Shown: piece by piece, positions 1 through 5,470 of the stretch
Layout of the letters: each line of letters opens with the position of its first letter
Position numbering within the stretch: position 1 is the first letter of the stretch
Assembly: GCA_023425485.1 (NCBI GenBank)
Contig: JAFACO010000090.1
Location: forward strand, 1 to 7,787
Length of the DNA: 7,787 bases
Direction of reading: 5' to 3'
From: Bacillota bacterium
GTDB lineage: Bacteria > Bacillota > Clostridia > Lachnospirales > Lachnospiraceae
Program-made: the position numbers and the translations under genes
Notes under the pieces: model-generated
Database searches by the model: none
Told to the model about the DNA's origin: nothing
What the model saw: only the letters and a program-made list of their open reading frames with translations

Positions 1-275
1 GACTTGAGGTTGATTTAAAAAAGATTCTTTTAAAACAGGAAACAGTAGAGATATGTGAATTCTATGATCTTAATCCATATATGTTAATTTCCAGTGGATG
101 TATGCTCATAATTACAGACCATGCAAATCACTTGGTAGATAATCTAAAGGCAGAAGGAATTGTCGCGGCGGTAATCGGACGTATAACTGAAGGCAAGGAT
201 CGTGTCATTCTGAATGAAGAGGAAAGACGATTCCTTGAGCCTCCCAAGAGTGATGAACTATATAAAGTAATCTAA
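1..275 (+). CDS. AIR synthase-related / HypE-like protein, C-terminal fragment (5' end outside window)
   Basis: The reading frame is open from the left edge (first whole codon at position 3) to a TAA at 273-275, giving 90 visible residues. The segment around ISSGCMLII, followed by a helix (HANHLVDNLKAEGI) and then AAVIGRITEG, is typical of the C-terminal domain of the PurM/AIR synthase, HypE and ThiL superfamily of ATP-dependent enzymes. There the domain carries a glycine/serine-rich strand, a regulator-like helix and a final strand before the tail. True HypE ends in a Pro-Arg-Ile-Cys tail whose cysteine is carbamoylated and turned into thiocyanate for the [NiFe] centre. This protein ends in SDELYKVI and has no such cysteine, so it is probably not a functional HypE. 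It is more likely one of the uncharacterised 'AIR synthase-related' proteins of clostridia. The N-terminal ATP-binding half is not visible. The 86-nt gap to the next gene has no strong terminator, so cotranscription with the downstream regulator is possible. Confidence 0.72.
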   Translation, partial: LEVDLKKILLKQETVEICEFYDLNPYMLISSGCMLIITDHANHLVDNLKAEGIVAAVIGRITEGKDRVILNEEERRFLEPPKSDELYKVI

Positions 276-361
276 GCAGTGTAAAAGAATAGATTCATTT
301 GATGAATAAAATCGCTAGTATTAAATTGTGATAGTTTAAGACACCATAACGGAGGTTAGAT

Positions 362-844
362 ATGAGGGAGAAGATCTTAACAGCAATTGATAAGAACAGT
401 AAAGTATCAGCGGAGGACCTTGCGATTATGCTTGGTACCACCAAGGAAGAAATTGTTTCGTTAATTAAGCAAATGGAGGAAGAATCCATAATTTGTGGTT
501 ATCCAACCTTAATTAACTGGGATAAAGTTCAGTGTGAGAGAGTTACTGCACTCATTGAATTAAAAGTAACCCCACAGAGAGGACTGGGCTTTGATCGTAT
601 TGCAGAGCGCATTTATAAGTTTGAGGAAGTACAGTCCGTATATTTAATGTCTGGTGGCTTTGATTTGACGGTGATTATTGAGGGAAGAACCATGAGAGAA
701 GTTGCCAACTTTGTATCAGAAAAGCTTGCCCCAATGGAAGCAATCCTTAGTACCGCAACTCATTTTGTATTAAAAAAATACAAAGAACATGGACTGCCGC
801 TTGTACAAGAGAAACAAGATGAAAGGATGCTGATTACCCCTTGA
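362..844 (+). CDS. Lrp/AsnC-family transcriptional regulator
   Basis: The 160-residue product has the two-domain plan of Lrp/AsnC regulators, which usually have about 150 residues. An N-terminal winged helix-turn-helix (about residues 1-52; VSAEDLAIMLGTTKEEIVSLIKQM covers the HTH) is followed by 'GYPTLINWDKV', the usual link to the second domain. That second domain (about 62-140) is a RAM/ligand-binding domain with a beta-alpha-beta-beta-alpha-beta order. It contains VQSVYLMSGGFDLTVIIEG, matching the conserved 'V.....tG.yD' segment that forms the effector pocket between subunits. Family members form octamers or dimers, bind DNA and respond to amino acids. The ATG is preceded by GGAGG at 351-355 with 6 nt spacing, which fixes the start. 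Its stop codon overlaps the start of the aminotransferase, so the likely target or effector is linked to that enzyme, and autoregulation is common in the family. The specific ligand cannot be read from sequence. The tail after residue 142 is polar and probably disordered. Confidence 0.88.
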   Translation: MREKILTAIDKNSKVSAEDLAIMLGTTKEEIVSLIKQMEEESIICGYPTLINWDKVQCERVTALIELKVTPQRGLGFDRIAERIYKFEEVQSVYLMSGGFDLTVIIEGRTMREVANFVSEKLAPMEAILSTATHFVLKKYKEHGLPLVQEKQDERMLITP

Positions 845-2004
845 GAAATCCATTAGCAAAGACTGTTGTCAATCTACCCTCCTCTGGAATTCGTAAGTTT
901 TTTGATATTGTAAGTGAGATGAAGGATGCAATTTCCCTTGGTGTTGGTGAACCGGATTTTGATACGCCCTGGCATATTCGAGAAGAAGGTATCTACTCAC
1001 TGGAAAAAGGCAAAACCTTTTATACCTCCAATGCGGGATTAAAAGAGCTTAAGCAAGAGATTTGCAATTATTTAGATAGAAGATTTCAATTAAGATATGA
1101 TTATAACAACGAGACGATTATAACCGTTGGAGGAAGTGAGGCTATTGATATAGCATTAAGAGCTATGGTCGAGCCTGGAGATGAAGTATTAATTCCACAG
1201 CCTTGTTATGTATCCTATTTACCCTGTACAGTGCTGGCAGGCGGCAAACCAGTTATCATTGAGCTTAAGGGAGAAAATGAGTTTAAGTTAAAAAGGGAAC
1301 AATTGCTGGAGGCAATTACAGATAAAACAAAGGTATTAATTCTTGCTTATCCTAATAATCCTACCGGTGCGACCATGGACTATGAGGATCTGAAAGCCAT
1401 TGTTGACATTATTATTGAAAAGGATATTATTGTTATATCCGACGAAATATATTCTGAACTTACCTACGAGGGTCAACATGTCTCCATCGCCTCTTTCCCG
1501 GGTATGAAAGAAAGGACAATTGTTATTAATGGATTTTCAAAATCCTATGCAATGACGGGGTGGAGACTCGGTTATGCAGTTGGTCCGTCCATTATTATAG
1601 AACAGATGATTAAGATACATCAATTTGCAATTATGTGTGCACCTACCACAAGTCAGTATGCAGGTATTGAGGCAGTCAAAAATGGTGATGCAGACGTTGA
1701 AATGATGCGTGATGCTTATGACAAACGCCGGAGATATTTGGTACATGCCTTAAATAACATGGGACTGGAATGCTTTGAACCCTTTGGGGCCTTTTATGTG
1801 TTTCCGTGTATTAAGAGTCTTGGAATGACTTCAGAAGAATTCAGTACAAAACTATTAATGGAAGAAAAAGTGGCAATTGTACCAGGTACTGCTTTTGGGG
1901 ATTGCGGTGAAGGATATCTTCGAATATCTTACGCATATTCCATTGAGAATCTTAAGATTGCTTTGGAGCGAATTGAGAGGTTTGTGATAAGATATAAAAA
2001 ATAG
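841..2004 (+). CDS. PLP-dependent class I/II aminotransferase
   Basis: The 387-residue protein is a full-length fold-type I aminotransferase, close in plan to the I-gamma group of aspartate/aromatic/alanine aminotransferases. It would be a cytoplasmic homodimer moving an amino group between an amino acid and a 2-oxo acid. Visible active-site residues are GGSEA (97-101, phosphate binding), Y123 (stacks on the PLP ring), N173 in YPNNPTG, D201 and Y204 in SDEIYSE, K234 in GFSKSYAMTGWR (Schiff-base lysine), R242 (phosphate) and R361 in GYLRISYA (substrate carboxylate). The start is TTG at 841. The frame is closed by a TGA at 820-822 and no other start codon lies between. The next internal ATG (residue 27) would remove the conserved SGIRKFFDIV segment. 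The TTG overlaps the TGA of the Lrp-type gene (TTGA, 841-844), so translation is probably coupled; a GAAAGG at 821-826 is 14 nt away, which is long for a ribosome site. The substrate is not predictable. Confidence 0.92.
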   Translation: MRNPLAKTVVNLPSSGIRKFFDIVSEMKDAISLGVGEPDFDTPWHIREEGIYSLEKGKTFYTSNAGLKELKQEICNYLDRRFQLRYDYNNETIITVGGSEAIDIALRAMVEPGDEVLIPQPCYVSYLPCTVLAGGKPVIIELKGENEFKLKREQLLEAITDKTKVLILAYPNNPTGATMDYEDLKAIVDIIIEKDIIVISDEIYSELTYEGQHVSIASFPGMKERTIVINGFSKSYAMTGWRLGYAVGPSIIIEQMIKIHQFAIMCAPTTSQYAGIEAVKNGDADVEMMRDAYDKRRRYLVHALNNMGLECFEPFGAFYVFPCIKSLGMTSEEFSTKLLMEEKVAIVPGTAFGDCGEGYLRISYAYSIENLKIALERIERFVIRYKK

Positions 2005-2117
2005 GCCAAAGGTCTTAGGACGAAAATCATTATTTCCCATAAAACAACAATTATTGCCAAAAGTACATCCTAAATACTACAGAGTTCCGCATTTTCAGTG
2101 TTTTATGTACGAATTAG

Positions 2118-2147
2118 TTGAAATTATTTATGAATGTGTGTTAGAAT
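2118..2147 (+). promoter_or_regulatory. Likely vegetative promoter for the cheX-like gene
   Basis: TTGAAA (2118-2123) and TAGAAT (2142-2147) are separated by 18 nt. TG at 2139-2140 sits one base upstream of the -10 box, making it an extended -10. Transcription would begin near 2154, about 29 nt before the ATG at 2183, and the leader carries GGAGG at 2171-2175. It lies in the 178-nt gap 2005-2182, where I see no other gene and no clear terminator for the upstream aminotransferase. Assignment is by consensus matching only. Confidence 0.5.
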
Positions 2148-2182
2148 AGCGATAGAATTATAGGAGTTTAGGAGGTTACAGA

Positions 2183-2650
2183 ATGGCCAGTATTAACGTA
2201 GAGCATATTAATCCATTCTTGATTGCATCGTCAAAGGTTTTAAAAGAGATGTGTTATATTGATGCTAAGATTGGTAAACCATATATTAAGAACCCTGCAT
2301 TTTTTTCTGACACTTTGCTGATTCTTATTGGTTTTACCGGGGAGATGCGAGGACAGGCTATGATTGCATTTGAAAATGCAGTAGCGTGTGACATTGCTTC
2401 AAAAATGATTATGATGCCAATTACAGAAATGGATGAGCTCGCAAAAAGTGCTATCTGTGAACTCGGAAATATGATAATGGGTAATACAGCAACAATCTTT
2501 TCAACAAAGGGAATTGCTATTGACATTACACCACCGACAGTAGGAACTGGCACAGTATCCTTTAGTACAACCTACGCATCGAATATCTGTATACCTTTAG
2601 AGTATGAAGGAAAAACAATTGAAATAAATATAGCAATTAAAGGTGATTAA
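2183..2650 (+). CDS. cheX: CheX-like chemotaxis phosphatase (CheC/CheX/FliY family)
   Basis: The 155-residue product matches CheX in length (about 150-160) and layout. It opens with the typical N-terminus 'INPFLIASSKVLKEM'. A strand pair with TGEMRGQAMIAF comes next, then the helix carrying the single family catalytic motif E-x-x-N, here E93-L-G-N96 in ICELGNMIMGNTAT, then the PPTVGTGTVSF segment and a final beta strand (EINIAIKGD). CheX proteins dephosphorylate CheY-P and so reset the chemotaxis response; they usually act as dimers in the cytoplasm. Having one ExxN motif rather than two argues for CheX over CheC. GGAGG at 2171-2175 lies 7 nt before the ATG. No other chemotaxis or flagellar gene is in the window, so this is an orphan copy, apparently transcribed alone between its own promoter and terminator. 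It might act on CheY or on another response-regulator receiver; the sequence does not decide. Confidence 0.85.
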   Translation: MASINVEHINPFLIASSKVLKEMCYIDAKIGKPYIKNPAFFSDTLLILIGFTGEMRGQAMIAFENAVACDIASKMIMMPITEMDELAKSAICELGNMIMGNTATIFSTKGIAIDITPPTVGTGTVSFSTTYASNICIPLEYEGKTIEINIAIKGD

Positions 2651-2661
2651 TCACCTTTTTT
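2639..2661 (+). terminator. Intrinsic terminator overlapping the cheX stop codon
   Basis: A perfect 20-nt palindrome (2639-2658) forms an 8-bp stem (AAAGGTGA pairing with TCACCTTT) with a TTAA loop, followed by a T run to 2661. The stop codon TAA (2648-2650) is in the loop and the last codons of cheX form the left arm. Confidence 0.8.
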
Positions 2662-2685
2662 CTATGTAATAGGAAATATATCATC

Positions 2686-2694
2686 TGCTATTAT
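2686..2694 (+). promoter_or_regulatory. Probable extended -10 promoter element for trmL
   Basis: TGCTATTAT fits an extended -10 (TG-N-TATTAT, hexamer 2689-2694). It lies after the cheX terminator and about 35 nt before the trmL ATG. No good -35 box is present 16-18 nt upstream, which extended -10 promoters can tolerate. Expected start of transcription is around 2701. Confidence 0.4.
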
Positions 2695-2715
2695 ATAGAA
2701 GAGTGGATTGTTAAA

Positions 2716-2721
2716 GAGAGG
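2716..2721 (+). promoter_or_regulatory. Ribosome binding site that selects the trmL start
   Basis: GAGAGG lies 7 nt before the ATG at 2729. A longer in-frame reading from TTG at 2708 would put this site inside the gene and would add seven residues ahead of the conserved N-terminal strand MNVILLEPEI, so the ATG is preferred. Confidence 0.7.
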
Positions 2722-2728
2722 TTATGAT

Positions 2729-3226
2729 ATGAACGTTATACTATTAGAACCAGAAATCCCTGCTAATACCGGGAACATAGGAAGAACCTGTGTGGCAACG
2801 GGAACTAGCTTGCATTTAATCAAGCCGATGGGCTTTCGACTGGATGAAAAAGAGATTAGAAGAGCTGGATTGGATTATTGGAAGGATCTTGATGTCACCG
2901 TCTATGAGGACTATCAGGATTTTAGGCAGAAAAATCCAAATGCTAAAATATACATGGCTACAACAAAGGCACGGCATTCTTACACACATGTTGCCTATGA
3001 ACCCGATTGCTTTATCATGTTTGGAAAAGAAAGCGCAGGAATACCTGAGGAGCTATTACTTACTAATAAGGCGAATACAATACGAATACCAATGGTTGGA
3101 GACATAAGATCCTTAAATCTAGCGAATTCAGTAGCTATTATTCTATATGAAGGCTTAAGACAGCAGAATTTTGAAGGAATGAAAATGGAAGGTCAGCTTC
3201 ATCGCCATAGCTGGGACGAAGCATAA
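2729..3226 (+). CDS. trmL: tRNA (cytidine/uridine-34 2'-O)-methyltransferase TrmL, SPOUT family
   Basis: The 165-residue protein is a single-domain SpoU-type (SPOUT, alpha/beta knot) methyltransferase of the usual TrmL length (about 155-165). It transfers a methyl group from S-adenosylmethionine to the 2'-O of the wobble nucleotide 34, in Escherichia coli in the two tRNA-Leu isoacceptors. All three SpoU motifs are present: motif 1 N13-TGNIGR19 with the RNA-binding/catalytic arginine R19, motif 2 FGKESAGI (98-105), and motif 3 IPMVGDIRSLNLANSVAI (120-137), which builds the knot and the cofactor site. No separate RNA-binding domain is present, as expected for TrmL and unlike TrmH or RlmB. The gene follows the cheX terminator, appears to have its own promoter, and ends just before a strong hairpin, so it is probably transcribed alone. 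The start was chosen from the ribosome site at 2716-2721. Confidence 0.93.
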   Translation: MNVILLEPEIPANTGNIGRTCVATGTSLHLIKPMGFRLDEKEIRRAGLDYWKDLDVTVYEDYQDFRQKNPNAKIYMATTKARHSYTHVAYEPDCFIMFGKESAGIPEELLLTNKANTIRIPMVGDIRSLNLANSVAIILYEGLRQQNFEGMKMEGQLHRHSWDEA

Positions 3227-3231
3227 AATAG

Positions 3232-3282
3232 AAAATCCCTGTTAGGAGACCATTTGTCAATGGTACACTATCAGGGATTTTT
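3232..3282. terminator. Bidirectional terminator between convergent trmL and the sensor kinase gene
   Basis: The outer stem pairs AAAATCCCTG (3232-3241) with CAGGGATTTT (3272-3281). After a T-T mismatch come a 3-bp step (3243-3245 with 3268-3270) and an apical stem ACCAT/ATGGT (3249-3253 with 3260-3264). The plus-strand side ends in five T followed by a T-rich tract. On the minus strand the hairpin begins 7 nt after the kinase stop codon and is followed by four U, so it can serve both genes, more strongly trmL. Confidence 0.8.
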
Positions 3283-3288
3283 GTTATA

Positions 3289-4701
3289 TTAATCCATGGT
3301 CTTTGTTAATGAGAATATGAACTCGGATCCAACACCTTCGGTACTTATAACATTAATATTCTCAGAATGTGCTAGTATGATTTCCTTTGTTATGGAAAGA
3401 CCTAAACCAGTACCGCGCTTATCTTTTCCACGGGAAGCATCTGTCTTATAGAAACGCTCCCATATTTTTTTAATTGAGTCTTTGGGAATACCAATTCCAT
3501 AATCCTTAACGGATACAAAAAGTTTATCTCCCTTTTCCTCGGTGGAAACCTTAATCTTTGAGTTCGCATGGCTGAATTTAATTGCATTATCAATTAGGTT
3601 GTATAGTACTTGTTGAATCTTACCCATATCCGCTTCCACATAATTGGTCTTGGAAGAAAAAACGAGATTAAGAGTAATTTTCTTTTCACGGCAGGAGCCT
3701 TCAAAGCTCTCTGCTGTTTTTTTAATAATATTATTAATATCAAAAGAAGTAATATCCAGGAAGGTTGTTCCTTTGCTTTCGAAACGGTTTAGCTCAAGAA
3801 GGCTGGAGGTAAGCTTAGTTAATCGATCAGTCTCAAATAGGATAATATTTAGATATTTATCCTGCATTTCATAAGGAATGGTGCCATCCTTCATTGCCTC
3901 TGCAAAGCCTTTAATTGAGGTTAGGGGAGAGCGGAAATCATGAGAGATATTTGCAACGAATTTCTTCTGATAGTCATCAAGCTTAGCAAGCTCACCGGAC
4001 ATATAGGAGATTGCAGCACCAAGAGTCTTATATTCACTTAATCCCTTTAACACCAAAGCATAGTTATAGTGTCCAGAGCTATATTCCTTAGCAGCTTTTG
4101 TTAAATTCTGCAAAGGTATTGCAGTTATATAATAGACATATATAAATAGTAAAAACAATAGGGGTAGAAATACAAGGAAACAGATATTAACAACGTCCAA
4201 ATAGTAGATAGCATCCTCGGTTATCTTTGTCTGCGGAATATGTAATACAATATAGTTCTTTATCTCGTAGTTGTAGATAACCCGATGAGTATAGCTCATC
4301 ACCTTTTCAGATAATAGTCCGGAGAAATCATTATTCTCGGTAAACGTTTTATCAAAAAAGGTTGGATCTATATCAACAATATTTTTCTGTTCGACTCTAC
4401 TGTTTGGAGTAGAATCAGAGGTTATTACACCATTTGCATCTACAATCCAAACTCTAATTCCTAAGAAGGTACTGATTGACTTAAGCAATGTTTTTAGGTG
4501 AGGAAGAGGAAGGCTTTCTTCGTAAAAACTGGTCAGATATTCAGACTCAATTAGCTTTGCTTCCTTCATAAGAAGCTCTTTTTTATCATCCTTTAGCTTG
4601 TCTTCTAACAGTGCATTCCCAAAAGTATTCAGGAGCGTAAATATCATGACAGCTGCAATTAGAAAACATAGTATAAGTCTAGACCAAATGGTTTTCTTCA
4701 T
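3289..4701 (-). CDS. Membrane-bound sensor histidine kinase (HisKA/HATPase_c)
   Basis: The 470-residue product is a complete class I sensor kinase. In order: transmembrane helix 1 (about 8-27), an extracytoplasmic sensor region (about 30-167) containing GIRVWIVDANGVITSDS, which resembles a PAS/Cache-like fold, transmembrane helix 2 (about 171-194), a HAMP linker (about 195-245), the dimerisation/phosphoacceptor helix with H254 in ANISHDFRSPLTSIKGF, and the ATPase domain. The latter shows the N box (NLIDNAIKFSH, N372), G1 (DYGIGIP, D400), the F box (WERFYKTD) and G2 (GTGLGLSITKE, 430-440). Kinase residues look intact. The residue four after the histidine, used for phosphatase activity in this family, is serine rather than the commoner threonine or asparagine. 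The gene lies 16 nt after the response regulator gene, its obvious partner. TAGAAGGG, which contains the regulator's stop codon, is the only ribosome-site candidate and is 11 nt from the ATG. The stimulus is unknown. Confidence 0.93.
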   Translation of the reverse strand: MKKTIWSRLILCFLIAAVMIFTLLNTFGNALLEDKLKDDKKELLMKEAKLIESEYLTSFYEESLPLPHLKTLLKSISTFLGIRVWIVDANGVITSDSTPNSRVEQKNIVDIDPTFFDKTFTENNDFSGLLSEKVMSYTHRVIYNYEIKNYIVLHIPQTKITEDAIYYLDVVNICFLVFLPLLFLLFIYVYYITAIPLQNLTKAAKEYSSGHYNYALVLKGLSEYKTLGAAISYMSGELAKLDDYQKKFVANISHDFRSPLTSIKGFAEAMKDGTIPYEMQDKYLNIILFETDRLTKLTSSLLELNRFESKGTTFLDITSFDINNIIKKTAESFEGSCREKKITLNLVFSSKTNYVEADMGKIQQVLYNLIDNAIKFSHANSKIKVSTEEKGDKLFVSVKDYGIGIPKDSIKKIWERFYKTDASRGKDKRGTGLGLSITKEIILAHSENINVISTEGVGSEFIFSLTKTMD

Positions 4702-4712
4702 GAAAACACCAA

Positions 4713-4720
4713 CCCTTCTA
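4713..4720 (-). promoter_or_regulatory. Ribosome binding site of the kinase gene, overlapping the regulator stop codon
   Basis: On the minus strand the sequence reads TAGAAGGG, where TAG (4720-4718) stops the response regulator and GAAGGG can pair with 16S rRNA 11 nt before the kinase ATG. The match and the long spacing suggest modest initiation, helped by ribosomes that have just terminated, which would keep the kinase below the regulator in amount. Confidence 0.45.
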
Positions 4721-5440
4721 TCTCTTCGTGCTCTTTACCTCAAATTTGTAACCAATACCCCAAACGGTAGCCAGACTCCAATCGGTATGGTCTTTGATTT
4801 TTTCTCTAAGACGTTTAATATGAACGTCAACGGTTCTAGTGTCTCCGAAATAATCATAGCCCCAGATATGATCCAGCAATTGCTCTCTTGTAAATACCTG
4901 ATTCGGATTAGAGGCAAGGAAATATAGCAATTCAAGCTCTTTTGGCGGCATCTCAATTGTTTCATTATAATAAAGAACTGAGTAATTACTAAGGTTTATA
5001 ATAAGATCAGGATACTCCACAAAGACACCAGTTTGAGTAGGAGTAACAGGCTCTTCCTTTGGTTCTGTATGAGAGGTACGTCTTAAAACGGCACGGACCC
5101 TAGCTACCAATTCCTTAGAATCAAAAGGCTTTATAACATAATCGTCCGCTCCAAGTTCAAGGCCTAGTACCTTATCAAAAATCTCACCCTTAGCAGATAG
5201 CATAATGATGGGAACAGAGGAATTTTTACGTATCTCACGGCATACTTCATAACCATCAATACCCGGTAGCATCAAATCCAGAAGGACTAGATTTGGCTTG
5301 TAATCAGCAAATTGTTTAATGGCTGCCTCTCCGTTATGGACGATAACTGTATCAAAACATTCTTTGGTTAAATAGAGGGAAATTAATTCAGCTATATTAA
5401 CATCATCATCAACAATCAGTATTTTTTGCTTAGCAATCAT
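4718..5440 (-). CDS. OmpR/PhoB-family response regulator
   Basis: The 240-residue protein has a receiver domain (about 5-118) and a C-terminal winged-helix DNA-binding domain (about 145-236). The receiver shows the acidic pair D11/D12, the phosphoacceptor D55 in LVLLDLMLPGIDG, the switch serine S82 in IMLSAKG, Y101 and K104 in GADDYVIKPF. The effector domain has the signature PPKELELLYFLASNPNQVF and a recognition helix in DTRTVDVHIKRLREKI, ending with the wing GIGYKFE. The linker (about 121-145) is longer and richer in Pro/Thr/Glu than in minimal family members. Phosphorylation by the adjacent kinase should promote dimerisation and binding to direct repeats upstream of target genes. The ATG at 5440 is preceded by AAAAGGAG (5454-5447) with 6 nt spacing, a strong site. 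It sits 30 nt after mutS2 with no terminator between. General resemblance is to PhoP/ResD/VanR-type regulators, but no specific regulon can be named. Confidence 0.95.
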   Translation of the reverse strand: MIAKQKILIVDDDVNIAELISLYLTKECFDTVIVHNGEAAIKQFADYKPNLVLLDLMLPGIDGYEVCREIRKNSSVPIIMLSAKGEIFDKVLGLELGADDYVIKPFDSKELVARVRAVLRRTSHTEPKEEPVTPTQTGVFVEYPDLIINLSNYSVLYYNETIEMPPKELELLYFLASNPNQVFTREQLLDHIWGYDYFGDTRTVDVHIKRLREKIKDHTDWSLATVWGIGYKFEVKSTKR

Positions 5441-5470
5441 GATAAACTCCTTTTAAGTTCTTTATCTGGA

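Noticed and set aside
293..307. Small inverted repeat ATTCAT/ATGAAT as a terminator after the AIR-synthase-like gene
   Set aside because: The stem is only 6 bp, AT-rich, with a 3-nt loop, and no T run follows.
299..326. TTGATG followed by TATTAA/TTAAAT as a promoter for the Lrp-type gene
   Set aside because: The possible -10 boxes have at least two mismatches, and the better-placed one relative to TTGATG is no better than chance in AT-rich sequence.
2254..2553. 99-codon minus-strand open frame opposite the cheX-like gene
   Set aside because: It lies entirely within a gene with clear family motifs and its product, rich in Ile, Val, Ala and Ser, matches nothing I recognise, so it is a mirror of the sense coding pattern.
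2708..2710. TTG as the start of trmL
   Set aside because: The ribosome site GAGAGG (2716-2721) and the conserved N-terminal strand favour the ATG at 2729.
3722..3737. Perfect 16-nt AT palindrome TTAATAATATTATTAA
   Set aside because: It lies within the kinase coding region over Ile, Asn and Lys codons and is expected by chance in such AT-rich sequence.
4598..4927. 109-codon plus-strand open frame spanning the regulator/kinase junction
   Set aside because: It is antisense to two well-supported genes and its product has no recognisable domain.
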